From Hansfordia pulvinata (Eukaryota > Ascomycota > Sordariomycetes > Xylariales), in the NCBI GenBank assembly GCA_006538405.1, contig BJKQ01000006.1, positions 2,069,001 to 2,133,000 of the forward strand: DNA of 64,000 bases. The letters are read 5' to 3'. Below, one piece after another: positions 10,974-22,300 of the stretch. Positions within the stretch are counted from its first letter, which is position 1, and each line of letters starts with the position of its first letter. The notes beneath the pieces are model-generated. The model searched no databases and had not been told where the DNA came from. It saw nothing but the letters and a program-made list of their open reading frames with translations. The translations under genes and the position numbers were made by a program.

Positions 10974-12548
10974 ATGGACCGCAGTCTCGACGAAATCGTT
11001 GCCGAAACCCAGGTACGGACCAATCATGACAGCGCTTCGATTGCACTACAATGTGCCAGAGCTAACGCATGTCAACTTTGCAGCGCGAAAAGCGAAGCTC
11101 CAGGCCTCGCCGCGGCGGAGGTGGTGGTGGTAGTGGCGGCGGCGGCGGCGGCGGCGGTAGAGGACCACCACGTCACCGCGAGCGAGAGAGAGACTCGTAT
11201 CCCCGCGACGGCGGTCGAAAGGTCAGTCAACCCCGCAGCGTCCCGCGAATCCTGAGGCTAACACGGCGTCGCGCACAGGTGGCTTTTTCCTCTCCCTAAA
11301 TCCCCGCCGAAGATCGCGCCTTCGCCGGCTATGGCTCTTGAGTTCGAGCCCGCACGCTCTCCCGATAAAGGACGAACCGCTCGAGTCGACGCCTCGGCCC
11401 ACGAAGAAGCTGCTTGGTGGTGCGATGCACTAAAGTGACACCTGCTGACCAGCTCACCTTGTTCTACGACACAGTCAACCAGAGACGATTCGCGCAATTT
11501 GGACTCGTATGTTCTCTCTCTCGAAGCCTTGTGCTCCAGATCCGTCTCACGACGTTGCGCCCTCCCCCAAACTTGAATCACCGACCAGAGCTGACAAAAG
11601 TGTCGGAACAGGGCCTGGGTCCACGATAGGTTCGAGGACTCCCACTGTATGCACCACACCACAACGACTCCGCGCCGAAGACCCGCTGACGATCACCAAA
11701 GCCTACGACCGCCCGCGACACCCGAGAAGGCGGGACTCGCCCGAGAGATATGAGTCAGTCCAGGCCGAGAGCCGCCGATCACCACCTGTCGCTTGCTTAC
11801 CAGAACAGCAGGGACTCTCAGGGAACCAAAGTCCGGGTGGACAACCTGCATTACGAGCTCACCGAGGCCGATCTCGAGGTAGGCACCAAGCAGCAGTTCC
11901 CGAAATCGTGCCTGCGCTAACACCGCCCAGGGGCTGTTTTCCAAGATCGGGCCTGTTCGAAAGCTGGACCTCCTCTACGACCGCGCCGGGAGATCAGATG
12001 GCACGGCCTTTGTGACGTACGATCTGATGGAGGATGCGCGGGAGGCCATTCGCGAGTTCAACGGCGCCAATGCCAAGGGTAAGTGAGCGTGCGAACGTTT
12101 GTTTGGACCGCAACAAGTCTGACATGATCGATCAGGCCAACCCATTCGACTATCGATTGCCCACAGCGCCCCCCGGCGCAACCCTTTCGACAATGCGTAC
12201 ATGCCCGGAAAGCCCCTGGCTGAGCGGATCACGCGCCCTCGCTCATACTCGCCAGACCGGGAGCGCGGGGTCGACCGATACGTCCCGGGTCGGCGCGACT
12301 CGCGAAGTCCTCGGCCGGCCCGCAGAAACCCCCGGAATGGCGGTGGCCGACGCCCTGGTGGACGGCGGGACGCGGAGGGGCAGCAGGAGCAGCCGTCGCG
12401 CGGACGTGATGCGCGACCCAAGAAGACGCAAGAGGAATTGGACGCCGAAATGGCTGATTACTTCACTGGCGGCAGTGCCCCTGCGGCCCCGGCTGGGAAC
12501 GCCGAGGCGAGCGGACCGACCGGTGACGATGTCGACATGATCGAGTAA
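10974..12548 (+). CDS. yra1: Yra1/ALY/REF-type mRNA export adaptor, eight exons
   Basis: Exons are 10974-11012, 11084-11221, 11475-11506, 11612-11646, 11702-11753, 11809-11878, 11931-12078 and 12136-12548, giving 308 residues. All junctions are in phase. The ALY/REF family couples spliced mRNA to the export receptor through the helicase Sub2/UAP56. The N-terminal UAP56-binding motif is MDRSLDEIV. A Gly/Arg-rich segment follows, then RNLDSAWVHDRFEDS, then one RRM (about residues 105-180) with RNP2-like VRVDNLHY and RNP1-like GTAFVTY. An RS/RGG-rich tail comes next, and the C-terminal UAP56-binding motif LDAEMADYF is at about 273-281. Intron 4 (11647-11701) uses an unusual AAAG acceptor, and exons 3 to 5 are only 32-52 nt, so these are the least certain boundaries. 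The RRM and both end motifs make the identity firm. Confidence 0.9.
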
Positions 12549-14128
12549 AGGATGGAGAGAATGCGACGGAGCGTGCCCAAGGCATCGTTCCCCATGTTGT
12601 TGTCATTGTGAAAGATAAAAGATTGTCATCCATACGAGTCCCCCCTCGCAGAAGAGCTGCGAAGCCGTTGGACCGCAGGGCTCTATTTTTGGGGGGCTTA
12701 AAAGCATTGCCCAGGCTGTAATGAAATCATGCACATGCACCACATCCGCCACTGTTTTCCAGAGGTTACCTACCTATTCGTGCCAGTGATAAGATGATAC
12801 AACAAGTCTGCCCCCCCCCTCTCCTCACCCACCCACCCACACACTCACACCACTCCCCTTCAGAGCAGCATACGTGCAGCTCGACTTGGACGCGGGCACG
12901 AATCAGACTTCGTCGGACTGCCATTATACGGCCTTTCCCCGGGTCCTGAGTTGAGCGGCGCATGGTTGCATGATTGCACCATGCGCGCGTTGTGTTTACC
13001 CCGTCGGGAACGGTTGGCCGGGCAGCGCCCCGGGCTTTGGCTTTCCTGACCTCTCGTTCAACCTCCACCAGTGCAGTTCGGAGGTGCTAGAGAACCTTGC
13101 CGGGTTTTCCGGGCATGTTGAGGTCGAGCCACTGAACTGCACTGTGGAGACCTTGTAGAGCAGCGTTGGCTCGACGCGTTACCTTCTTGCCTGCCGGGCC
13201 TCGCCTCCCCCGCCCTTGCCCCTCCCCGGGGGTGACGCGGCCTCTCTCGTGTTGTGTGCGGTGACCTGAGAGACTGAATACATTCAGGAGGTAGGTTAGC
13301 AGACGCATGTTCGCGTAAATTAAGGTAGGTAGGTAAAGGCCCTTCACTTGACGGCGAGGACGAAGACGAGGACGAGGACAGCGAGACGCCCGGGCTGGAC
13401 TTTGGCTTGTGCGAAAAGGGCGAGCGGAGAGCGAGGTGACTTGGCTTCTGCCTACCTAACCTGCGTTTTTCGGGGGGCTTATTGGCCGCACAGAACGACA
13501 ATGGCAAGGAGCAGCCCGGTGGATGTCTCGGGGAGAAGTTGAAGAGAGCTCGTACCAGTGGCGGCACAGTCACACAGTCAGCCTGGGCCAAGGCCCTGTC
13601 CGCCGAGTCCAGGGTGATGTAATGTCTGTCCCACGGGCTCGCTGAGTGGCTTGCATTGACGAACCCGCCGCCTCTTTCAGAGGAGAATGAGGGATCGAGG
13701 GATTTTGCAAAAAGCGGCAACGGCAGCGGCAGTCCTGCGGCGGGGCTCCAAAATTGAGCCGCATGTTCGACCGCAGGTCTGGCCTGGAAGTGAGGCGATA
13801 TCACATCAGCCGGATTCTCGGCACCTCACTCCCTCGTTAAGTAAGCTGACGAGCTGCTCCCGAAAAAGAGAGAGGGAAAAAAAAAGGTCTCGATGCTCAC
13901 GAGGAGCGGGAGTATCTACCAATCGCCACCAGTGAGTCGAAGGCCGCCGTGCTTCACGTCCGCTTAAAGGTGGGCTTTCTCCCCTCGGGACTGCGTCGTT
14001 GAAAAGTGAGGAGGCCGAATTCCCACACCCGTCGGGCTCGCCCACCAACCTGAAAGCACCAGCTACATAGGAAGTGCCTGACCAACCCAAGAGTCCCCGG
14101 CGTGTTTTTTCAAGCAATCTGGTCGACA
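12549..14128. other. Intergenic, no supported gene
   Basis: Holds the 3' region of the export-factor gene and the promoter of the small secreted protein. Open frames here are low-complexity Pro/Arg/Ser strings. TACCTACCTA-type motifs occur near 12768-12776, 13290 and 13325-13335, and an A-rich tract is at about 13877-13887. Confidence 0.55.
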
Positions 14129-14398
14129 ATGCAGCTCCAGAGCCTCCTCGCCGCCGCCCTGCTCGGAATCACGGCCGTTAACGCCGCCGCCGCCGCCGCC
14201 GCCGCCCCGGAGCAGCCGGGCTCCAGCCCCAACTTGGTCACAAGGCTGCGCCAACTCTGCAAAGGGAGTTGCAACCCGCAGGCGGCGGATGCGGGGAACT
14301 CTCAGTGCACTGGGCACAGATGTTATTGCAGCCAGAAGGGGAACTGTCAAAAAATCCGCTGGGGCCGGGATGAGAGCGATGACTCTAACACGGAGTAG
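14129..14398 (+). CDS. Small secreted six-cysteine protein (effector- or defensin-like)
   Basis: Intronless frame of 89 residues starting MQLQSLLAAALLGITAVNA. This is a convincing signal peptide followed by an alanine run. The mature part is about 60 residues and has six cysteines spaced C-x3-C-x11-C-x4-C-x1-C-x5-C, ending in an acidic Asp/Ser-rich tail. The start is at 14129; in-frame codons upstream lack an ATG and would bury the signal peptide. The cysteine density suggests three disulphides and extracellular action. The CxxxC and CxC elements recall cysteine-stabilised folds, but the order is not the classic one and I cannot assign a family. It stands alone between larger intergenic stretches. 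Host interaction, antimicrobial activity or cell-wall function are all possible. Confidence 0.6.
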   Translation: MQLQSLLAAALLGITAVNAAAAAAAAPEQPGSSPNLVTRLRQLCKGSCNPQAADAGNSQCTGHRCYCSQKGNCQKIRWGRDESDDSNTE

Positions 14399-15191
14399 GC
14401 TTTGTGAGTGAGGGGCCTCTGTAGAGGACAGTGTCACTTTGGGCTGCACCGACCCATACGCGTCACCTATCTTGCTTTAGGTACCTTACTTGGACAGACA
14501 TAGTTGAATATGAATATAGACCGTATCCCCCGTTTTGGCATCCGCGCCTTGCGTTGGCTGTTGTGCCCAAAAACCTGCTCTTGGAAAGCCCTTTCACTGT
14601 GCCGCTGGACCTGCGTATATTTTGCTTTGTAGCTGGATCTGGGGGACGCCCGTTCCCGGTGGTAGCGGAACCGGGAACGAGTTCCTAAGTAGGGTAGATC
14701 AGTAGCTCGTGGTGAGGAGGCGGGTTCAAACTCGTCGAGAGACAGGCGTTGCAGCAGACAGCCACCACCCTCCCGTTCACTTGGACATTGGAGCTTGGAC
14801 TGGGGCCTCGGAGGAGCGCGGTTTGCACGCACTCGCGTCCTCGAGACTCGAAACTCGAGGCTCGCTGTTTCCATGCAATGAGGAATCTACTTTAAACTCC
14901 GGTGCACCTGCAATGACTCTCAACCTAAACACCTGCCTGTCGCCCCCTCCTTGCTGAGGTCCTGTTCACCTGCATGTGTACATACGTACTGTCAGGGCGT
15001 GTCCGAAGAAGAGGGGCCGTCGACAGTAGCAACGGCCCAACGCCCAGCAGTGAGTGACATGAAAATTAAAGAGAGTGCGTGCGTGATGCCGCTGTGTTGC
15101 TTCCGGTAGGCTTCGACTCAAAAATCCACTGGAGAGTTCGAAGAGATAATGCAGAGCAGTCTTGGCAATGCAGTTGTAAACTTACACACCA

Positions 15192-15282
15192 CTCTTCGCC
15201 TTCTCCTCGACAGTCTCCGAGTCTGTTCTCGTTCCCTTTCTCTATATCTACTCTCCTCGACAGTCTCCAAGTCAGATCTCGT

Positions 15283-15285
<3 letters not shown>
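15192..15285. repeat. Imperfect direct duplication before the CT tract
   Basis: The phrase CTCCTCGACAGTCTCC followed by AGTC...TCTCGTTCCC occurs twice, near 15205-15235 and near 15253-15285. The spacing is about 48 bases and there are a few differences. It sits immediately upstream of the long CT tract. Confidence 0.7.

Positions 15286-15371
<86 letters not shown>
15286..15371. repeat. Compound microsatellite (CT)n-(TA)n
   Basis: About 30 uninterrupted CT units (15286-15345) run straight into about 13 TA units (15345-15371). Such tracts are length-variable and, in fungal promoters, can exclude nucleosomes. Confidence 0.95.
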
Positions 15372-15545
15372 CTACATCGCCATCTTCCTCATCTCCTTCG
15401 CGCCTAGCAAACCATCTTCTCGACACTTATACCATCTTCTCCTCTCTTTGTCGCTGTTCCCAGCGACTCTCCTCCTTGAAACGTCGACCCAAGTGTCGAC
15501 TCCCAACCCCAACTCTCCTCCCGGCTTTCCCCCCTGGAAACAAAG

Positions 15546-16016
15546 ATGGCTCCCATCTTTCCCCCGGAACAGGCATCCCTCCTCGTGGTGCACGATGTGG
15601 CGCCGTTCGGCGCCTGGTTGTTTGTGGTGCTGTACTTGATGGTCTGCTGTCCTGCCCCAGCGCGCGAGTCCGTGTTCGAGCTCGTGCGCCTAGCCCCCCG
15701 GCCCCCTTGGGCCCCAACCCACCACCACAGGCACCACCGGCAACACCGATACGGCCACCGATACGGCCACCGCTACCGGCGCCGCGTCCCCGCCTCACCG
15801 TCCCGGAGGCGCCGACCGGTCCGCTGGCGCCCGTGCCCGTGCCCGTGCCCGTGCCCGTGCCCGCGGCCCCGTCGGCCCCCACCCACCGCCGACACCGACA
15901 CCGACACCGACACCACCACCGGCGCCGCGTCCCCGCTTCTCCGTCCCCGAGGCGCCGGCCGGTCCGCTGGTGCCTCTCCCCCCGCAAGCGGCCTTCCCCC
16001 TCCCCCTCCCCCTTGA
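15546..16016 (+). CDS. Doubtful low-complexity reading frame behind a CT leader
   Basis: An ATG in good context (AAAG before ATGGC) opens a 156-residue frame. It begins MAPIFPPEQASLLVVHDVAP and has a hydrophobic stretch, GAWLFVVLYLMVCCPAPA, at about residues 22-40. After about residue 50 it degenerates into His/Arg/Pro and DTDT repeats. Two copies of a ~150 bp unit lie in the frame, at about 15730-15830 and 15895-15975. Both encode an ATGAASP-like string, but in different frames, so an indel or missed intron is likely. A leader-like CT tract upstream and AT-rich sequence downstream argue for a transcript here. The true coding frame is unresolved and no family is recognised. Confidence 0.3.
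   Translation: MAPIFPPEQASLLVVHDVAPFGAWLFVVLYLMVCCPAPARESVFELVRLAPRPPWAPTHHHRHHRQHRYGHRYGHRYRRRVPASPSRRRRPVRWRPCPCPCPCPCPRPRRPPPTADTDTDTDTTTGAASPLLRPRGAGRSAGASPPASGLPPPPPP
15730..15990. repeat. GC-rich duplicated unit with short internal repeats
   Basis: A block of ACCGAYAC triplet-like repeats, then GGCGCCGCGTCCCCGC, then GAGGCGCCG, then CCGGTCCGCTGG, appears twice about 160 bases apart. Between the copies is a GTGCCC hexamer run (about 15830-15865). The copies differ by small indels that change frame. Confidence 0.75.
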
Positions 16017-16329
16017 AGGAAGATAGGAAAGGAGAGACATCACCGCTAGCGGGGGCCGGCAGCGGGAAAAGGACCAAACGGAGCCAGGCAGCCACCAGAC
16101 GACACACACGGCGGGCAAACCCACGCCGCCGCGTCCCACCGCAGCCCCCCGGCACCCGCGGGTTCGTCGTCGCCCTACCCTACTCCTCCTCATCTCCGCC
16201 CCGCCTCCCATATTACCCTCCAGAACCCCCCTTTTTCCCTGCCCTATTCGCAGGTGTGGGGTTGGGGAATAAGAGAGAGACCCGGGGGGAGGGGGAAGGG
16301 CAAGCAGGTCAAGGGGCTCAGTTCTAGAC

Positions 16330-17102
16330 GACCGTCGAATGCGACTGGCTCGGGAGAGCGCGAGGTTGGCCCATGGCGACAAGGACGACGATGCTGGCTT
16401 TGTTTGTCATTCGTGTGTTTAGAGTTGGAGAGTCCGCGTTGGTCAGTCGTTTTTTTTGGTTTCTTTTTTTTTTACGTATGTGAGATAAGTGGAGGCATGT
16501 AATAAGAATCGAATGTGAAGAAGTATAGTATCTAAGGCTGGTTTGATAATTTGTTCCACCACCGGTTGCGATATGGGTTAAGACTTGCTCGAGGTCGAAC
16601 TGAGAGTTGATTACTTATCCCTGTATTCATCATAATACCACCCGTTTCCATTTCAGATCCCAGCGTGTCCTAGACAATAACGCCTCAGGCAGAGAGTTCA
16701 AGAAAATCTCTGACAAGTTTTGAGGATTTCAACTGGCTACATGAATGCATCTCGCGCAACGACTACTCAGAGTATATTGCAAGCTCACTAGCGACAGATA
16801 CCAACTGGTCTGAGCCTACGACATCACAACGGACCATAATCTGGATGGAAGACTGATGCTTGATTGTGCCATATCACTACATTCGAGTAAGCATGAACTA
16901 TATACAGTGTACTGGATGGCGACAGGTGCAAGGGAAACTCGAAGAGTTTAAATCGAAGACTTGCGGCTCGTAAGGATCGGCGACGCTATCATGTATCGTC
17001 TAGAAAAAAAGGAAAAAGATCCATGTTCCGATCCAGGACATCGTTGCGAAACGAGATTCTCTAGACCAGACTCTACCATGCCTGGGTATCTGACGCCGAC
17101 AC
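16330..17102. other. Intergenic, AT-richer
   Basis: No gene is recognised. Base composition drops to noticeably more A+T than the flanks, with T tracts at about 16450-16475. It would contain the 3' ends of the doubtful plus-strand frame and of the minus-strand channel gene ending at 17103. Confidence 0.55.
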
Positions 17103-19383
17103 CTAATAACCTCTGTATCCACCCTTGCCGTAACCACCGTATGGCTGGCCATAGCTCCCACCATACTCCTGGTCAATGGGTGCCGCATGGCCGACGAGGT
17201 TCTTGCGGTCGTCGCCGTAGCCCACAGGCGTGAGTGGTCTGTGGGGAGTGTTGTCGTTCAGCGACAGAGACGAATAGGGGTTGGCCGGCTCGGGCGCATT
17301 GGCAGGCGACGAGCTGCGCGAAAAGCTCTGCTTGTGGTCGCCAACTGCGCTGGCCATGGAGAAGGTGGTGCTGTTCTCCTGCTTTTGGCGCTCCATGAGA
17401 AGCGAGTTGCGGGCGTCGAGAGGCGTCAAAGTGTCCATGTCGCGTTGTTTTTGTTCTGTTTCGCATGGTTAGCCTGTGGACAAGTTTCAGCGACGAGCAG
17501 TGTTCACTTACCAAGCTCCTTTCTGCGTTTGCGGTGGGGGTTCATGGTGCACCAGACGTTGATACCATTCCAGATGATGAGAATGGCCAGGATACCAGTC
17601 AGGGCTGACTGAATCGCGATCAGGACGACACCAGTCACGGTCTTGGCGGCGTCGGAAACACCGAATTGCTCTACAAAGACCAAGACACAGGCGACCGACA
17701 GGAGACGAACGGTCTGGATGGCAATGTTGAGGATGTTGCCCGTCTTGCGCTCGTACGGCCTGCTCCAGACCAACAGGCCAAGCATGCAGGACTCGACAAC
17801 GAGCATGATGACAGCCTGGGGCGCTCCGTTGCCGTCGAGAGATGCCATGATGATGCCCTTGATCAGCATGTAAGCGATCAAAGGCACGAACAGCCACCAG
17901 TACTGCTTCCTGTAGCCATCGTAGAACAGGCTGTACTTCATCCAGATCGACTTGTCGTGGTACAGACCGTCGATGTCGCCGTCGCGTTCCTTGAGTTTCT
18001 TGGTCGCATCGTAGATCTTCCAGATAAAGAAACCCAAGATACCGGTAAAGATGGCGAGGGTGATACCTGCAAGCAGTTGGGCAGCCCAGGAGTCTCCCTC
18101 AGCAAACTGGTAGACACAATAAAGCACCCAGATGCTGTAGAGGACGAGGATGAGCGAGGTGATGGTGCGCGCGATGGAACCCCAGTAGTGCTCGCGGAAC
18201 CCAGCCAGGCCCTTGGGGAAGGTACCGAAAAGGGCCCAGGCCTCAAGAATGACCTTACCCAAAAGCATGAATACAATGATGGCAGCAACGACGATGGCGG
18301 CAATCAAAAGAACGGTCATGAAGGTGTTGGCGGAGGGGACGGAAAGTGCCTCAACGTAGCCCTTGATGCCGGAAACTGAAGCCTGGAAAGATCCGTCGGT
18401 GGGGGTTGGGTCGTCACGCGCGACGAGCGTAGCCACGCCATCCAAAGCGCGCTTTGCGTTGCTGCTAGTGTTGACCATGGAGCCGTCAGGGAAGACCAGG
18501 GTGTGGTTCTTCAGAAACTGGACGCTGTCCTTGCTGAGGTCTCCGCCGGTGGAGGCTCGGAAGTTGTCAATGTTGACCTGCATGCTGGTCCACTGGATGA
18601 GGCCGGTCGAGAAGGCGAAGTTCTTGGCGAAGCTCCTGTAAACCTGCGGGTGGCTGACGCTCATCATGCCGTTCATGGCGAAGCCCTGGAACACGCCAAC
18701 GACTTCAGTAAAGCTGGGGGAGGAGGGGCCACCACCTCCGTGGGCGGGGCCGGCGGCAGCGCCCACAGCTCCGATGCCGCCGAAGACGAGGGCAGCACCC
18801 GCAACACCTGCGGCGATGTAGGAGACAGCGGGAACATTGGCCGTCTTGCCGTTGGTGACCTGGCTCTGAATGCAACCAACGTCATCTTGTCCGTGCAGCG
18901 TCTTCAGCTGCAGCTTGGCGAGGGCAGCAATATCCGGTACCTGGAAGGCGATGGACGGGATGCTGTTGGCGTACTGGGCGGGGATGTCTTGCGTTCCTTG
19001 GGCAGAGAAGGCGCCGGCGGGGGCTGTATCGTGGTTAACAAGACGAGTCATGGCTCGAGGATGCGGGTCACTTTACCAGGACACAGCTTTTCGATGTAGT
19101 TTTCGCCCTCACAAGGGTTAAAGTGGTTGGTGTAGACGTCTTTCCCGTACGCCGTAATGGAGAGAGCTGCCGTGACATTCTGCTCCTTCTCGCTCACGCC
19201 GGCCAGATCGAATGTGATCTTCTTGGCGTCGTTGTCGAATGTGATGTCGACGTGGTTGAGCCGGATGGGGCTCTCGGATTCACAGTTGGTGAAGCCATCC
19301 GTGTGCAAAACCTGGTTGGCCGCAGTGGTTGAGGCAAATGCCGCGGCGTAGGCCACCAGGCGCCATACCGTCCACCTCGCCAT
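17103..19383 (-). CDS. ML-like/TRP-domain channel protein (Flc/Pkd2 family)
   Basis: Exons are 19077-19383, 17512-19023 and 17103-17455, giving 723 residues. Intron 1 (19024-19076) has a GTAAAG donor and ACAG acceptor; intron 2 (17456-17511) has GTAAGT, GCTAACC and ACAG; both keep phase. The N-terminus MARWTVWRLVAYAAAFAS is a signal peptide. A luminal ML-like lipid-binding domain follows, with paired cysteines and NVTAAL, FNPCEGE and LCPAPAGAFSAQ. From about residue 337 a multi-span TRP region begins (FMTVLLIAAIVVAAIIVFML onward) with WKIYDATKKLKERD and WSRPYERKTGNILN. The cytosolic tail is rich in Ser/Pro and ends in Gly/Tyr repeats (YGGSYGQPYGGYGKGGYRGY). Known relatives (yeast Flc1-3, fission yeast Pkd2) act in ER/plasma-membrane calcium and cell-wall homeostasis and FAD transport; which paralogue this is cannot be told. 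Confidence 0.9.
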
Positions 19384-22300
19384 GGCGTCTACCGTTGGGA
19401 TGAGCTATGCTGTGAGAATTTGTTGTTCGGCTTTCTGGTTTGCGGATCCTTTGGTGACTGGGAATCGCCCTCAGGGGCTGTCGTCGAGAGATGCTGGTGT
19501 TTTCGTGGTGTTGAGATTCGCAATTCAATTAATGTTGCTGATTCGCAGTGGATGTAAAAGGACTATGTTAGAAATTGGTGCCGGGCGTGATGCAGACGAC
19601 TTTCGGGCTGTTGTGGCTGGTGACGTCTGTAGGACTGGTCGACAAAGAACCGAGAGGCAGCGTTGTCGAGATTCGGGTGGACGCAGTGGGTGGCTTGGTC
19701 GACAACGTGACAAGCACAGGCCAATGGGCCAAGAAAGAGAGACGGCGAGAAGAAGAGAATCGATCAATCGACCCGACGAACAAAACAGGGCCCTGGATCA
19801 ACCTGGGACGAAGGAAAGCAAAGGGCAAGGCGACGAGGACAGAGGAAGTCGGAGAGAGAGTGTGTGGTTAGGCAAGGGTTGCCAGGGAATATCTACCGGC
19901 CGCGGTGCAAGACGGGGAGGCAGACAGGCGGGACGGCGATAATACAGATGATAGAAGGCAAGGAGCAGCGCATATGTGAAACGAGCGGAGGGGAATGGAG
20001 GTGCTGCAGAGGGAGTGAAGGAGCGTCGTTGGCCACCTCTAGTCGGCGTCGCGGATGAGGAGTGCGGTGGTGGAAGCGGAAGCAGAGGAAAAGGGTGAGA
20101 TGAAGTCAGCCAGCCAGTGCGAGGGCGGCTGGGCAGGCGGGCGGCGGGCGACGAGGGCAGCCCGGCCAGCAGGGGCACACGCAGCTGCAGGCCAGGGCGT
20201 CCAGGTTCAGGCTGGTCAGCGCTCTAACTACAGGATTTGGCGCCATCCACGATGGGGGAAAGGAACGCTAGGTAGGCGCTGGAGTACTCGGGCCAGCGTG
20301 TAGAGGGTACGCGCTTTGATGGCGCTGTTTGGGGCCGGGTGCGAGTGCTCAGTACGAGATAATCAGGTCGAAGCTCGCCAGCGCGAGCTACACAAGACCA
20401 AGTATCTGTACAGGGGCGCGCTCGGCACTTGGGCTGACGAGTGGGCGCCCAGCCCGCCGTTGCACGCGCTCAAGTCGCCCAGCAAAGGTAGGACGCGTAG
20501 GATGCCGGTGCGGTGCGGGTGTGCAGGTACATCGGTGCCCAGTACTCGTATCATGATGGAGCTAGCGTTGCTGGCCAGGAACGAAGACGGCCACGGTGGA
20601 TTGGGTTGGATTGCATGCAAGGTACGGGGGCAAATACATCTGCCAGGCGGGCATTTCTGCGGGGGGAGCGGGTATTCTCGCCACCAACCCCTTGCAGGCT
20701 GCCGTAGCGGCTAGTCCGATTCAGGGTCATCGATAGATGGGAGTGGACGGCACTGGGCACGATCGAATCGTCCAGACGCCCTCGCCGACGCAGGGGCATG
20801 TAGGGGGTTCCGCCCACGCAAGGTGCTGCCCAATCAGCCCCCGAGCTGACGCCCGCCCGATCCTGGACAGGGTGCCTTGCAACGCCTTGGTACCTCATTG
20901 GCCTGGCTTACCGTCCTTTCAGGGGGGTTCCGTGCTTGTACTCTGGGTCGGAAAACAAAGAAAATTAAAATATCAACATCGCGTCTTTACTCGTGTTTCT
21001 CAATCGATTATTTATTTATTCCCTTGTCCAGGCGGAAATCCAACGCTGTGGTCCGGAGTACGGGCACGACTGCGACCTGCCCGGGCCAGCTGTAATATCC
21101 GCTGCAATGCCTGCCTCGCCCTCTGCCATCTGCTGGCACCCAAGGGGTGCCACTCGTCTCTGGGAGCACAGGTTCGCCACTGCCCGGAACGTCGACGATC
21201 AGCCGGCATCTCGGTCGCTGGCGGGCCTGGCCTCGTGGGAGGGGGATGAATCGGGGATCGAGACCACATGCAGCGATCCCATCCTGCCGGCGGCGCACCA
21301 CGGCGCACCACGATGCACGACCCTCGGCACCCGGCGGCGTAACAACGGCTGGAGCAGCCGGCAGGATCCCGCCGCGCGACGCTTCTCCCAACACGATCTG
21401 TTTCGCCCCTCCGAGACGAGACACCGTCGCGGCATACAAAGCAGTCCATCGGACACCCGCCAGCCGCCATCCGCCAGCCCGGATGCCGCCACTGGTATCG
21501 GCAGACTGTGAGAGGGACAGTATGGAAACTTCAAGGTTGTGAACCCACGCGCTTACGAGTACTCGCGTCTGGCTGGCGAGGGAAGCAGCGATGCGGATCC
21601 CGTGCACAGTGCTGAGGCAGCCCGGCCACCGACAACCTGATGTGTGTCCGCCCCTTAGGTACGTGGGTACGTGAGTAAGGTACCTACCATCCGCAATAGA
21701 GGCAGGTTGAGCCGCATAATGGCGAGCGGTACTGGCAGTAGGGGGGAAGCCTTGGCGGGGCTGGCTGCGACGGTGTGCTCGTACGAGCACTCCGCCGAGG
21801 TGGCAGGCATCGTGCTCGTGTTGCGCCGAACCCCTGGCGACGATGATTTCACCTCTGGAGACAGCCCTCCACATGCCAGACGTACAGCAGCCTGCGGTTG
21901 AAGGTCCCAGTACGAGTAGTACTCGAAGGTGTAACCCGCCCGTACTCGCAGGTGTGATTTCCATCCATGTGTGCATTGTGTGCATGTGAGGTCAGATGCC
22001 GGCGTGGCCGAGTACCACGCAGGTGGTGCTGCTCGCATAAGATACCTCCGCCGCAGCGTGCCTGGGCCATGAGGCGCCCCATCCCATGCAGGTGCACAGC
22101 CATCGAATGTACTTTATTCCAAGACGCGAGGGCCTCACGCCTGCCTCGCGGGAGTGGACATGATAAGAACATCCAGTTGAAGCGTGATCCCGGCGCAGCC
22201 ACTCGTACGAGTACGTGTAGATCTCGAGTCCATCTTGCCGAGCCATTCCTAAGGGGCAAGACGTCTCGAATAAGGTTCGCGTTTTCGGCCATTTGAGGGC

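Larger units (their letters stand above)
14399..15545. other. Intergenic with leader-like CT-rich sequence
   Basis: No supported gene. The first part is the 3' side of the secreted-protein gene. From about 15190 onward the strand is strongly CT-rich, as in many fungal promoters and leaders. It contains a near-duplicate block and a large CT/TA microsatellite, listed separately. Confidence 0.5.

Noticed and set aside
13058..13804. 248-codon minus-strand frame
   Set aside because: Low-complexity Pro/Ser/Arg sequence in intergenic DNA, containing a Ser run encoded by a simple triplet repeat. No domain, signal peptide or splice support.
15149..16327. 392-codon plus-strand frame through the CT/TA tract
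   Set aside because: It begins with Ser-Leu and Tyr-Ile repeats that are just translated microsatellite, so it is not a credible single gene. Only the ATG at 15546 was kept, at low confidence.
21008..21985. 325-codon minus-strand frame
   Set aside because: No recognisable domain, mixed Arg/Gly/Cys composition, and overlapping frames of similar length on the other strand.
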